A stretch of 64,000 bases of DNA from Ciona intestinalis (GCF_000224145.3 NC_020167.2:4784991-4848990); one strand, 5' to 3'; counted from the first letter of the stretch, positions 52,101 to 63,027 are shown. The notes: generated from the sequence alone by a model not told the origin. Numbers and translations are program-made.

Positions 52101-53249
52101 GGAAAGCCAAGTCACAAAAAAGTTACTAGCGCTTGGATAAACAAGTGACATTTTTCACAATGGTTATGCCATTTTTTTGATACAGTCTAAAATATTTTTT
52201 TTGTACAAATTGAATACAGAGACCGTCATCGTTCATTAGCAAGCTTACATAAGAATGTTGTTCATGGAGTCGCTCCTAAATCACAGTTTTGTCTCATCTG
52301 TGCAAAGTCAGTGCTAAACAATCAACAGAAAACAGAAAATCTGATTATCTTTAGGTGACAACATTTTTTTATTTAAATACTTTCAAAGTGGAGCATTTAA
52401 ATGCAGTTTGTAGTCATGATTAAAGTGGTTGTATGCAATTGGTGCCAATCTCTTCAAACTCTTGTTATCACCACTAAGATCAAGATGCCTAATAAATTTT
52501 AATCTATTTCTATTAATTTTTTTTTTATAAACCCTTTTTTTACAAAAAAATGAGGTCTTACTGATAGTGTGATGCGGTATATTGCACTTGATATGTTTAG
52601 CGAAGTGCAGAAAACATAGGCATTTTTTTTGTTAAATTCTATCTTATTGTCAGGTATGGTAATGTTTACCATGAAAATTGTCTCAATAAAGAACGGAGAG
52701 AAAGATCTTCAACAAAAGTGGGAAATGACGTGAGAAATTTTGAATCTAACAAGAAAATGGAAAACTTTCGTGATGGGTTACTCATGGAAATGAAAAATCG
52801 AAATTTAAAGGTATGTGAATGTAAAATAATGCTTGCTCTGTTGTGTTTTAAAACACAACATGGAGAGAGTATAGAAATTGACACTTGCTAATTAAAGCCA
52901 CTATTAATAGTCGGTTATATTATTATTGTTGTTAATACCACTGGTTCATCACATTTAATTTCAATCTTGTATGAAGGTTGTCTAAGTTAGTAGGCTGAGT
53001 TACTAGTCGTTATATAGGCCTTTATAACACCAAATATGAAAATCATAATTCTTAATGATATTTTTTCTGATCTACAAGCATGAATATTATAAAAGCTGGC
53101 AGTTGCAATTTTTGTGACTTTATTTTTATTATTTTATTTTGCAGCAAACACCATCAACTGCAACCAAAAGTGGTCCAGATGTTTCAGAACAGAGTTTTAA
53201 TCCTAAAAACTTTAAATTACGAACAAAAGCACCACCTATTAAATTTTAG
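34179..53249 (+). CDS. vps8: VPS8, CORVET endosomal tethering complex subunit (1,332 aa, 38 exons)
   Basis: Thirty-eight exons join in phase (3,999 nt). Exon starts: 34179, 34333, 34993, 35269, 35548, 36216, 36694, 37133, 37709, 38453, 39577, 39880, 40192, 40736, 41327, 42132, 42768, 43144, 43577, 44325, 44844, 45619, 46131, 46745, 47213, 47357, 47834, 48448, 48826, 49163, 49513, 50459, 51037, 51336, 51786, 52220, 52654, 53145. It opens MEDFEE, then acidic DFDIPEVSVPTLESIL. The N-terminal WD40-like propeller has AVSNLIAIGTTRGLVILF and LLVGYAKGE; the central alpha-solenoid carries GNKLLVYVSCCLAG and QIGCLFTFLARLSARQ; the C-terminal segment contains LLLGMLETYQYERTLL. VPS8 with VPS3 and the class C core tethers Rab5-positive early endosomes. 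The usual C-terminal RING is degenerate: FCLIC is present, but the next pair is YGNVYHENC and the final CxxC is missing. An apparent TAA at 41313-41315 is avoided by the acceptor at 41326. Confidence 0.95.
35690..35860 (-). repeat. SINE tail fragment (weak)
   Basis: Isolated blocks such as 'aacacaggtgttctgtttgatacacctcg' (in two parts) match the SINE tail. It lies in vps8 intron 5. Confidence 0.35.
36319..36342. repeat. (TA)n microsatellite
   Basis: An uninterrupted run of about a dozen TA units in vps8 intron 6. Confidence 0.7.
37270..37545 (-). repeat. Composite SINE, diverged
   Basis: Tail block 'aacacaggtgttctgtttc' and head 'cttgaacctgtaccctctaggttaaaggcaggtgcgctaac' (read in parts) are both present. 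It is in vps8 intron 8. Confidence 0.6.
38004..38207 (+). mobile_element. MITE copy in vps8 intron 9
   Basis: It begins tatagtagggtggaggaaga and carries 'gtttactaccaaatgggacg', ending cttttcccgccccactatg. Confidence 0.8.
38745..38865 (+). repeat. SINE tail fragment
   Basis: Reverse-orientation tail blocks 'ggtaacttgtacgctggcac' and 'gttatattgattgtcatttt' in vps8 intron 10. Confidence 0.55.
39086..39185. repeat. 50-bp tandem duplication
   Basis: Two essentially identical units (gtaattattatacataggaa ...) in direct tandem in vps8 intron 10. The identity suggests a recent event. Confidence 0.85.
39696..39815 (+). repeat. SINE tail fragment
   Basis: Blocks 'accacaaagttacatacata', 'gggcacgaggtgtatg' and 'gttataacgactgtcc' in reverse orientation, in vps8 intron 11. 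Confidence 0.6.
39953..40148 (+). mobile_element. MITE copy occupying most of vps8 intron 12
   Basis: It begins atagtagggtggggaaaaat and ends cttttcccaccctactata. It makes up about 196 of the 255 intron bases, starting 16 nt after the donor. It contains a short (AG)n run. Confidence 0.85.
40864..41145 (-). repeat. Composite SINE, nearly full length
   Basis: Tail 'gacagttgttataacacagg', body 'aaggacacataca' and tRNA-like head 'ggcatgcacgctaaccaatg' occur in order. It is in vps8 intron 14. Confidence 0.6.
41905..42055 (-). repeat. SINE head fragment
   Basis: 'gtagcagcgacttgacttga' and 'ggttagaggtaggtacgcta' match the tRNA-like head. It is in vps8 intron 15. Confidence 0.55.
42915..43100 (-). 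repeat. SINE copy lacking its head
   Basis: The block 'agacaacccattagtgacca' and 'cttgcccaaggtcacatacg' are well kept. It is in vps8 intron 17. Confidence 0.65.
43290..43451 (-). mobile_element. MITE copy, one end truncated, vps8 intron 18
   Basis: The middle (cccatagaccgttgttaatt) and right end (gtgtcctgtcttcccctaca) are kept; the left inverted repeat is missing. Confidence 0.75.
44480..44725 (-). repeat. SINE copy, head truncated
   Basis: Tail 'cgacagtcgttataacacag', 'ccagcttacaagttccc' and 'gttcattagtgaccagtggg' are in order. It is in vps8 intron 20. Confidence 0.7.
45344..45539 (-). mobile_element. MITE copy, vps8 intron 21
   Basis: It begins catagtaaggtaagggaaga and ends gatgtcccatttcgccccac, with 'ctcgtcccatttggtagtaa' inside. 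Confidence 0.8.
45862..46003. repeat. 71-bp tandem duplication
   Basis: The unit starting gaaacaacgtttttcctaga occurs twice in direct tandem with about one mismatch. It is in vps8 intron 22. Confidence 0.85.
47515..47715 (-). repeat. SINE copy, head missing
   Basis: 'tctcgcgtagcagggcaacg', 'catacaccttgtgcc' and 'actttgtgggtgattg' are in order. It is in vps8 intron 26. Confidence 0.6.
48026..48218 (-). repeat. SINE copy with tRNA-like head
   Basis: The head 'agccttgaacccattacctc' and 'ctaaccattctgccacaaca' is clear. It lies beside a MITE in vps8 intron 27. Confidence 0.7.
48240..48396 (-). mobile_element. MITE copy, left end missing, vps8 intron 27
   Basis: 'ttctcgtcccatttagaagt', 'catagaccgttgttaattgt' and the right end 'catctttccccaccctacta' are present. 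Confidence 0.75.
49019..49128 (+). mobile_element. Shortened MITE copy, vps8 intron 29
   Basis: It starts at 'atcctgatcttgttttaaac', with an internal deletion, and ends 'ggtgtcccatcttcccaacc'. Confidence 0.65.
49730..49985 (-). repeat. Composite tRNA-derived SINE, best head in the window
   Basis: The reverse strand shows pol III-like boxes: a B-box-like GGGTTCAAGGCTC (49917-49929) and an A-box-like stretch with GGTTAGCGAGCC. The body blocks 'agacaacccattagtgacca' and 'gtgggtgatt' follow, then the tail. It is in vps8 intron 31. Confidence 0.8.
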
Positions 53250-53415
53250 CAGTTAAACATTAAACATATACACAGCAATTGGTTAATATGTGTTTTGATT
53301 TCGTATTTGTGCAATATCGAAGATATAATTCGATTTTATTCATTTCATCCATATTTTATGTTTTTCTTGTAATTCATTTATTTTAGTTAATCCTGATGTA
53401 TTTGTGTATGTTACA

Positions 53416-53421
53416 AATAAA
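53416..53421 (+). terminator. Poly(A) signal of vps8
   Basis: AATAAA 167 nt after the vps8 stop, in T-rich 3' UTR. Confidence 0.55.
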
Positions 53422-53449
53422 TTCAGCATTATTTTGTTTTCTTTGAAAT

Positions 53450-54265
53450 TCATATATTTTCATATTTTTTAAAACTAAGTTACCCGTGGTTTAAAGTTTG
53501 TACGCCGCCGCTAGTGGCGAAATTTTCAGCAAAATGCCGCGCACCAGCAACAAGCAAATATTGAGATCTATTGAAAAATAGAACGCGTTAGATTAAGTAA
53601 ATTGCAAAATTACGCTTTCCACTAGGCTATTCTGCAATGTACCCAAGTATTCTTCATTAGTGCCGTCGCTTACTCTTATTATAAAAGCTAGAATGGCAGG
53701 TGTAATTATAGGTGCACCATGCTTTTGCCACGCGTTTAAAAAGCACGATATAAATTGTTATTCAGAAGGATTTTTACGATTTTAAGGCAGTTAATTCAAG
53801 GTAAATGTTTATTCCTGGCCTTATTGTGTTGTGAGATACCAGGATACCTATATTACCTCAATGTGCAGATTTCTAACTTTGCACAGATTCGTTTTTTAAT
53901 GTAGGAAATATAATGGCATTGCTTTCAAATTTAAATTCTTTAATATATATTTTGTATAATTGGAAAGTTGATGCGATAATTTAAAGTTTAGTAAGACTGT
54001 ATTAAGTGGAAATGACTTGTGCATACCAGCAGACATTTTTTAGTGTAGTGGGGAAATTCTGCGATTTCTTTTTTAAAAAACAACAAAAACTGGCCATTTT
54101 TTCTAATCTTATTAAAAAAACATCTTCTTGATTAGCGGACTTGTAAATATATATTGATTTGTTTTATTCATTTTTCACTATGACGCCAAAAAAGATTCTA
54201 CACTAGCTACTACCGATTTTTTTATTACAAATTTTGATTTATAGTCTTTGGGGTGAGCAATAAGT
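53450..54265. other. Intergenic region between vps8 and the DIDO1-like gene
   Basis: About 0.8 kb, AT-rich, with no repeat or gene recognised. A small CpG-containing patch near 53500-53560 may mark a promoter. Confidence 0.4.
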
Positions 54266-57200
54266 ATGACAGATAAATCTGATGTTGATTTGCTGTCTGG
54301 GATCACTGAGAAACCTCCAGATAACTTCCTGGATTCTGAGGAAAACAATGGGAAGAATGAAGATGAAGGAGCAGTGGTGCTGGAAGAGCAACTTGGAGAT
54401 GAGGATCAAAAAGAGGAACTTCCCGAAACTCCTCAGGAGCTAGAGAAGCAGGAAGACATGGAAGGGTGTGAAAATGATGTTGGTAAAGAGATGCCTGAAG
54501 AAGAGGAAACAAGTCAACTGATGGAAGAAGATGATGTGAAGGGGGAGATTGGCACAAACCCTGATAATAATGAACAAGCTGAAATAGTAACTGAAGGTAT
54601 GAGTTAATTATAAAACTTTACTACTATGACTTTTAAATAAAACTAAATTAATTTGGTGATTACTAATTAAGAAACTCAAATTTCAACTGAAGGTATGAGG
54701 GATTATCATTTTTTTACTATGCCACTTCAAAAAAACAAGTTTTTGGTGATTACTGATGAAGTAAGTCAAATTTAGTTTTTTTTGTTATAGAAACACCTAC
54801 CACAAAGGAAGATTCGGAGCCAATTGAAATGGAGGAACCTGTGGAACAATCTACAGATCTTCCCATGGAACAATCTGTAGAACCGTCAACAGCGCCAACT
54901 ACAGACCTTGGTACGGAGCCATGCATGGAACATTCTCAAGTCTATGCAAGCAGTGGCGTGGACGGGGATTTAGACACAGATGCTGAAGAAACACAACCAA
55001 AAAAGTAAACTATTTGTCAAGTGCTATTTGTTTAAAATATAGCAGTTTTTTAATTTTTGCATTGTAGTATTCAGTTAACATTGAGATCAAATTGTTTAAA
55101 GAATGCAACTCTTCCTGTCTCGACTGCATTTTAAAAAGTTGGATGTTGGCTATATTTTGCTGACAATACTTTGTTTTATTTGAAATAATTTGTCACTCTC
55201 TGCAGAACGCATAAAGTTAAAGAAGTCAAACAAAAATCTCCATCACCAGCTAAACAGGTAAGCATGTTGAATATATTTGAGAGGTTTCTACTAAGCATCT
55301 AACAGTTACAGTTATAAGTTAAGTTGTTTTGGTATAACACTTTAAGCAAGTGTTTAATTTTGTTGCCATTTTAGCTAATACATCATATTTTTATATATAA
55401 TCTAGGCTATCATCTATTTATTTTTTATAATTACTTAGTTACCCAGTTATATGTGTGGTGCATTGTAATTGCTGTACAGTAGGTCCTCACAGTACAGTAG
55501 GTCCTCACCTCACAGTCCTCACAACTCCCATAGACTGCTGCTAATTGTGTAAAACATATTTAGGATATTTGGATATTATGATCTAAAGGTGTCCTGCTTT
55601 ACCCCACCCTACTATATATACATATTATACCTAAATAATGTTTTTGGCGAAATTCTTCTGATACAGACTCCTCCCCCCACAAGCATCCGACGAAGTGCGA
55701 GATCAAACAAAGGCATCGGGAAGGAGATATTCGATCCTTCTCACATCCCTAAATCTTCTTCTTACAAACGATCTTCCGCAGGTAGCACCAGCAACCTTTT
55801 GTTCAATTTTTTTCAGATGTGAGATTGAAAATTTATTTCATAATTCTGATGTATATAATATAGCGTTTCTATGACGTAAATTGGCTTTACATGTTAAGTA
55901 TTGAAACTTACACAATGTAACTTAATACTCTTTAAAGCAGCGGTTCCCAACCTGTGGGTCGCGACCCCAACTGGGGTCGCCTGACAATTTGCCTGGGGTC
56001 ACCTGAGGCCTTCTGAGAAGTTTAGAATTTCATTAGTTTAAAAATTTAGAAAGTTAACTCTTAACAATGGGCAGCTCACCACAGAGCGCATCGCGATTTT
56101 ACTAGAGTACTAGACAAACCAGAACACCCTGGGCCTCATTACGGGATTTTCGTTTAAGAATGGCAAATATGCTCTGAAAGTAAGATTTTAACGGCAGTTT
56201 AGCGGCCATGAAAAATTACAGGATTTACTCGTTTGATTTCAGGTAATTCATTACGTCACAAAGGCCTTTACCATGAAAATAAAAATTTAATTGCTGATTG
56301 CTGAACTGCATTTAAGCAAAAGTTGGACTTGAGGTTGCGATTTTATTGCATTCCCGGCATCAACCATAGGTAGCCTACGATAGCTAGCCTAGGCCCTAGC
56401 CTACATAATTTTCAAAAGCGACCCAACTGATTTTATCCTTGGGGTCACCGCAACTTGGCAAATGTTATAAAAGGGTCACGGCACCAAAAAGGTTGGGAAC
56501 CGCTGCTTTAAAGCTTAAGAAAATTCATGCTTACTTATTCTACTAAATGTGTGTTGTCTACTACTCTATGTTATGTTTCATGATGTTTTGTGCTATTTAA
56601 GTTATCATCTTATTTAAGCCCTATCTAGTCCTGTTTATTTAAATAGGCTATAGTAGCTTTGGGTAAAATACTAAGATTGTCCATTTATTCATTCTGTTAT
56701 TTAGTCCAATTTGATAAACAAAGAACACATACAGAAATTATAGAACCACATCCTTACGACTCTCAAAGAGCGTTATTAAATGTTAATAAATCGAAATCAG
56801 GAAATATGAGATACTATGGGTTAAGACCATCATAGTATTTATCTTACCCCACATATATTATTATAACTTGTATTTTGGTCCACCTGGCAAACATTTTGGA
56901 TAATCTACATTTTTAAATTCCTATACCTAAATGTTATCACAATTTTTGATTAAGTCTTATATCCTAGGTCGATCTGAGCGCTCTCCGAGCAGTGAGCGAT
57001 CATGTTCTCCAGTTTCCTCCACTAGTTCTGTGCAAAGTAGGAAGAAGATTGTACATGGGGAATCACCTAGGAGAAACTCCCCACGAACCAGAGATATGTG
57101 AGAACACATTGCTTCTCCGTTTTCATTCATAAGTTTTTATTGTTTACATTGTAGTAGGAGGCAGTATGTAGCATATTGGTGAATGCTTCAACCATAATTT

Positions 57201-60200
57201 ACTAAAACCGATTCAATCTGACATTGTTATAATGTGTAAGAATTTTTTACAGTAACATACGTTACCTAATTTGGGCTTTAAATTTTAGTAAATTTTGTTT
57301 TGTATGCATTTTAATATTTTGTAAAAGAATCTTTATACTTTAGTATTCATAAAAAATTGTTTTTTAGAAAATCAAAAGTTGGTTTGGAGCTTGAACCACC
57401 AGCTATCAAATCTCCTCAAAAAGAGAAAGAGAAAAAATCGATTTCACCTCAAATAATAAAAAAACCAGTGAAGAAGTTCGTAAAACTAACAATATCAGTA
57501 TTTTACAGTATATATATATATAAATAACACGTTAATATTATTTCTTCAGAAATAAGTAAACCTTTAAGAACGTTGATTTTGAGCATGTAGTGCAAATATA
57601 CCTAAGAATAATTTATTTCTCATATTTTCACTACCTTAATTCATGCACATTTAACAATCAATGTAATAAAGTGTCCACTACATTCATAAGCACCAAAAAT
57701 GCAGGAAGACAAAAATAAACGTAGTTAACCCCACACCCCAAGTTTGGCACTTACGCGGCATAAACAGCTTAAACATTTAAAATTCTGATAAAAACCAGGA
57801 TGGAGACATAGCACTTATGTTTAAGCTTATGCAGTATTATACTCACCATTTTTTGCGAACAAGCGAATTTATATAAACAACAATATCGCTGCTAAACAGA
57901 CCATGTTATCAGCGTGTACATCATTTGATCCATTGTTTCTTCCAGAGAGCCAGAGTTTGAGGAAGAGGATGATCTTCCTCTAAACACATTGAAGGAAGAT
58001 GCAGATGATTCAGATGAAGTAGAAATATCAGATGATGATAGCGATAGTGATGATAGTTACAATAATCCTGATAGACTATGGTGTATATGTAGAAAGCCAC
58101 ACAACAACAGGTATGCATTTTTTAAATGTCATTTTAAGTTTTAAGTATAAGTTAATTTGTAGTAACTTTTTGTCAAATTTTTTTTATGAAAATATAAGTT
58201 TTTACACAGCTTTTTTTACAAGATTTATGTGATATAACCTTTCATTGATAGTCCTTTCAAATGCAAGCGATATTTACTAGTTTTATTAGTTTCGTAATTT
58301 TGTATTTTAGGAGTAACCAATGTAAACTAGTTTTTAAAGTCTTAATATATATAAATACGGCTTTACTAAAAAAAGGTAATAAAAAAAACAAATAAAAAAC
58401 ACTACAATAACACTATGTTATATGAAAACTTCCATCTGCTTTAGGTTCATGATATCGTGTGATGTTTGTGAGGATTGGTTTCATGGTGATTGTGTTGGGA
58501 TCACCTTACAAAGAGGAAAGAAGATGGAAGAAAAACAAGAGGAATATATTTGTCCCAACTGTATTAAGGTAATTGAGATGTTTTACATGGTTTAAGTTCT
58601 GTAGATGGTTTTGTACACATTATGTTGGGTATGAGGTATAAGCTAGCTCAGAGATACGTACACGGTGAATTTGTAATTTTTGATACCACGTACACAGTGA
58701 ATTTGTAATTTTTGACAGAAATTTCAATGTTTCATGTTATGAGAATTAAGCATGACATAGATAAAGTATTGATAGCCTTATTGGACATTAATAACATGAA
58801 AACAGAACTTTTTTACACCTTCAGTACACATGGACCTTTTAAACCTGACTTTTTAATAGTTTGGTGTCTTTATAAGGTATTTGTTAGCTAGTGTTGGGGT
58901 AAAGGGTAAAGTTTAACTTTAAAGTTTAAAGTGAAAAGAAATTATCGTTATTGTATGTATAGGATTGTTTTTTTTATGAACTTATGAAGTTTGTATCTGA
59001 TTATAAGGTAAAAGAAGATGTCACTCTGTTGTTATAAGTTTTGTATGTAACTTTTCAATTAAATTTTTTTTTTCAAATGTAAGTGTTTTTTTCAAGAAAT
59101 CAAAAAAGGGAGCAAAAGATAGAAGAAAGTCAAAAGAAGAAGTTAAGCCTGAGGTAAGTCTTGTATAAAAACAACCAATAATTAAAACATCATAGGATAA
59201 ATGAATTTTTCCTGACTAAATCTGCAACAGCTTTGTTGAATTTTAGAAGAAATCTTTGTATAAACTTATTTAAAAACCACCTTTGTTGGTCTTTTTGAAT
59301 TAAAGCCAAATATATGAACTGTTGCTGCATGGCAAAATTTGTGAAACTACTTTTTAGCAAAGGCCAACATATAGATAAAATCTTTAACATTGTTATTTCA
59401 AGGTGGTTTCAACGAAGAAGCGTTCTGCCTCTTTGGATGAAAAATTAAGTTTAAAGAACTTTGCCTTGAAAGGACAAATTCAGAGCAGTTCAAACAAAAA
59501 TCCAGGTTTGTACTTGATAAGGATATAGTAATATATAGTAGGATGGTGGAAGATGGGACACCTTCGCCGCATAATATCCGAATATCCTGATGTGTTTTAA
59601 ACAGTTAACAACGGTCTATGGGAGTCTTAAGCATGCAGTTTTATAATTCTTTGAAAGTTCCTTGTTTACTACCACATTGGACGAGAAAATAGAGTTAAAA
59701 TGCGTCCCAACTTCCCCCACCATACTATATATAAAACGACATGTAATGTAACTGTGACATGCTTATTGCTTTATTGTATTAAAATTACTATATTTGTTTC
59801 ATGTAAGTATTAGGCAGTTTTCTCCTGTAAAGTACTAAAATAATAAAAGAATGTTTCATGTTCTGTTAATAGCTGAACTTATCCTGTATCGAAAGGCTTT
59901 AGTTTCGGGGAATTGCTCAGGAAATTTGTAATTGTATTTCTTTGTTTTCCCATGGACCTTCCATATGTTGTTGCAGAACTTAGAAGAAGTTTTAGTTGTG
60001 TTGAACACTCTTAGTATTTGCTGCGTAAAGAAAGAATGATATCTGTTTAATCAGTTGTTGTTTTTCGTTAGGTGGTGTTAATCTATTTTTTATGTAAAAA
60101 GTATTGGCTAGTTCAGTGGTTCTAACTTTATGGCGCTTACTGATTGTAAAAGTAGAATGTTATTTTACTGCACAAAAAAACTAGAATTGAAAATCTTTGT

Positions 60201-62575
60201 ATTTTCTACATGTCATTTTCCAAGAAAGTTACAATAGCTTGGCTACTATGTGATAAGGGGTATTTTTTAAAACCTTAATTATATTATTAAAATGCGCACC
60301 TATCTGTACACTGATAATCAAACATGTTTGCAGTAAGTTTTGTAAATTATTTCGTTTTTTTTACATAATGTAAGATTTATATATATATTATTTTTTATTT
60401 GTAAATTAGAAATACTATACGCATGTTAATGCACCTTTAGAAAATTCTTAACCTATATTAATGTATATAAAATCTGTGTGTTTGGTTTAGACGGAGCCCC
60501 AGTGAAGAAAAAACTCAAAATATTTGATGAAAGTCAAATTAAAAAGGTGAGCAATTAAATACAATTTTGTTTTTTAAAATATTTAATTAGTTATGTGACA
60601 TTTTTTATTTAAGATGTAGGTCAATTCTCTACCATGTTCATCAGTAACATTGTGGTGTTTATATTTTTGTTGCTTACCATATTTGTAAAATATGTAAATT
60701 AAATGTCATCCATAAGGTTAAATACATGTATTGTTTTAGCTTCTCCAAAAATTTTATATAGGTATTAGGTATATATATTAAATTTAGCTTCTTCCAAAAT
60801 TTTATATAATACAAAATTAAAATCCTAAATAATTTTGAAATTTCCCGAAATAACTTGGTGAAAAAATTTCACCTCATGGCATGGGAAAAACCCTGCTATG
60901 CTGTTAGGTAATTTCCTTTTTATTGCAGTAGCCATCCATACTGTTATATTACTAGCCCAGCACTTAATAAGTGCAAATTTGCAATTGAGAAACTGGTAAT
61001 ATCAAGTTACAGTGTATGATAGTATGACACAGTGGTATTCTATCCACAGAGTAATGCAGCATCAAAGAAACACAGTAGTAGCAACCCAGCAATGACTGCA
61101 ACCACTACAAATAAATCGGACAAAGGTGGAAGGAAATGTATTGTCAGTTCGTGTGGTAACGATGCACTGAAAGGTTCAGTATACTGTAGCAACCAATGCA
61201 TTTTACGCCATGCGAAAGAATCACTTAAGTCAATGGCAAAGGTGTGTCTTTTAATGTCTTTTTTTATGTCTTTCTTTTAATTAGTTTTTTTTTTAATATT
61301 TTTTTACTAGAAATATAAGTTTGTATATGTTTTATATTTTATGCCAGTAATGTAATGCTTTGTGATTATTTTTTTATGAGTTATACTAGTAATGTAATTG
61401 TAAGCTAGTTATATAATGTTTTTATAATGCTGGTATCTTGTTTTTAAATTCAAATTCAATTAACAAGCCCTTTATATTAGTTCTATGGTATTTTGCTTAT
61501 TACTTAATTGAGTAAATGGGTTTATAAGAATAGTTGTGCAAGCAATGTTTTATTGGTTTATGTTAAATAACTGAAATGTCACTTACCAGTGGTACAGCCA
61601 AAAAATAAGGGGTGGGTTTTTATCAAAAAATTTTCATTTTTAAAAAAATATTTTGTTAATTAATGTTTTTTTTTGGTTAAAAGTGGGGGGGGGGGGTCGC
61701 GACACCCTAAACCCCCACTGGCTGCGCCACTGTCACTTACTGTTCTTGTTTACTGCCCTATATGCTGAAATAGATTTTTATTTATATTTCAATCTACATT
61801 TATATTCTCAGGAAAAGGAACTGGCATTGCAGAAATCGAAATCCATAAGGGTTTTGAGCAAGGAGGGAACAAATATAACGTAAGTTAAAAGTTAAATCAT
61901 AACTGTGAATCTATTAAAAGTAGTGTAACGAAATAACATACACCATTAAAATAATCTAGTCTATAACTGTAAACATGGTTGAATCAATGTATAGTTGGGT
62001 GAAGGGTGGTGGAAAGAAGAGCTTTGTTGGGTAAAGTTAGCTCATTGGTGTTTTTTCTTTGATAAAATAATGGCAGTATAGGTATATTATTTAAATACAA
62101 TAGTGTGGGGGAAGATGGGACACCTTTTAACTCGATTTTCTTGGCCCATTTAGTAGTAAACAAAGAACATTCAAATAATTATGAAACTATATCCTCATGA
62201 CCCTGATAGACCGATGTTAGTTCTTTAAAACCTGATCAGGCTATTTGGATATTATGTGTTAAAGGTGTCCTATCTTCCCCCACCCTACTATATAAAATAT
62301 TTATTTTTTTATATATATATTTGCATTTTAGAAAGTGTTAGTTATTTCTGTTTACAATATTATGCAGATCAAAGGAACATAAAGATCGCGTGACAGTGAT
62401 CTGCAGGAAAACTATGAAAGTACTTCGTGGACCCCACGCACCACTACGCAGAGATCTTGCCAAGTTTTTAAAAGCTCACCCTTCTTATGAGGTTAGTGAA
62501 GTGTTGGTACAGACGCCAAATTTTTTACATTTAATGTTATTTTGGTCAGCTTGGGCGCGATTTTACTATTATTAA
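54266..62575 (+). CDS. dido1: DIDO1-like PHD-finger chromatin protein (about 640 aa)
   Basis: Fourteen exons in phase: 54266-54596, 54791-55004, 55206-55257, 55667-55781, 56968-57097, 57368-57475, 57946-58110, 58445-58568, 59097-59153, 59403-59505, 60491-60546, 61050-61241, 61812-61879, 62368-62491. Reading through the last donor reaches a stop at 62575. The N-terminal half is acidic and disordered. A PHD finger (about 361-412; LWCICRKPHNNRFMISCDVC, DWFHGDCVG, YICPNC) is of the DIDO1 type, which reads H3K4me3. A family-specific cysteine module follows (CIVSSCGND, SVYCSNQCILRHA), then VTVICRKTMKVLRG...FLKAHPSYE. The TFIIS-like and SPOC regions of long DIDO forms are not seen, so this may be a short form, or the gene may continue in exons I missed. 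The donor of exon 6 (GTTCGT) is unusual; a GTAAAA site 4 nt on is an alternative. Confidence 0.85.
54583..54775. repeat. Imperfect ~95-bp tandem duplication including the exon 1 splice donor
   Basis: 'aactgaaggtatgag' occurs at the exon 1/intron 1 border and again near 54686. Each is followed by a similar 'ggtgattact...aagt.aaattt' stretch. The second copy preserves a usable GT donor. Confidence 0.55.
55515..55617 (-). mobile_element. Half MITE copy
   Basis: The right half of the family (cccatagactgctgctaatt to accccaccctactata). It is preceded by a short direct repeat of 'agtaggtcctcac'. It ends 50 nt before DIDO1-like exon 4. Confidence 0.7.
55938..56505. mobile_element. Non-autonomous hAT-type element, 568 bp, with 8-bp target duplication
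   Basis: Terminal inverted repeats cagcggttcccaacct at the left and ggttgggaaccgctg at the right, of the common hAT CAG...CTG form. A perfect 8-bp duplication, ctttaaag, lies at 55930-55937 and 56506-56513. It has no transposase frame. It is in intron 4 of the DIDO1-like gene. Confidence 0.88.
56649..56862 (-). mobile_element. Diverged MITE copy
   Basis: It begins tatagtagctttgggtaaaa. It contains 'ataaacaaagaacacataca' and 'ccttacgactctcaaag' and ends atcttaccccacatatatta. Confidence 0.55.
58655..58718. repeat. Short tandem duplication (about 36-bp unit)
   Basis: 'cgtacac.gtgaatttgtaat' occurs twice in tandem, with one difference, in intron 8 of the DIDO1-like gene. Confidence 0.7.
59534..59728 (+). 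mobile_element. MITE copy, DIDO1-like intron 10
   Basis: It begins atatagtaggatggtggaag and ends ccaacttcccccaccatact. The internal blocks are intact. Confidence 0.8.
61587..61732. mobile_element. hAT-type MITE, 146 bp, with 8-bp target duplication
   Basis: Ends cagtggtacagcca and tggctgcgccactg. A perfect duplication, tcacttac, lies at 61579-61586 and 61733-61740. It contains a run of about 12 G. It is in intron 12 of the DIDO1-like gene. Confidence 0.88.
62099..62292 (-). mobile_element. MITE copy, DIDO1-like intron 13
   Basis: It begins atagtgtgggggaagatggg and ends cctatcttcccccaccctac. The middle is well kept. Confidence 0.85.
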
Positions 62576-63021
62576 CCTAAAACATTGGCTACCACAGCTT
62601 TTAAATAGCATGGACTTTTAATTTGTTTTTTCGGTAGTTTGATTTGGTAGTTTGATTAGCTTTATCTATTTTGGTATCCGTACTTAGAATAGAATGCATA
62701 TTATTATTTTTTTTTTTTAGTCAGTCAGTTTTAGTTAATTTTCAAGAATAGCTAGTCTGTTGTGCAGAAAGTATATATATACTAAATACGTTTTTCTATG
62801 TCACAAAATTTAGGTGTAGTTTGGATTCATAATTGTAAATGGTGTATGGGTGCATGTACAGAAAATTTATATCTAAGTAGTTTTGGTTATATGAAAAAGA
62901 TGTTTGTACGACTAAGGTACGTTTCAGTTGCTTTTTTTGTCTACATTGCTTAAACCTTTTAGATTTACTTGGATTTACAAGGTAAACTGGTCCAATTGCA
63001 TTTGACAGAATTTTACATTGA

Positions 63022-63027
63022 AATAAA
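63022..63027 (+). terminator. Possible poly(A) signal of the DIDO1-like gene
   Basis: AATAAA about 450 nt after the read-through stop at 62575. It would fit a short transcript that ends in retained intron sequence. Confidence 0.3.
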
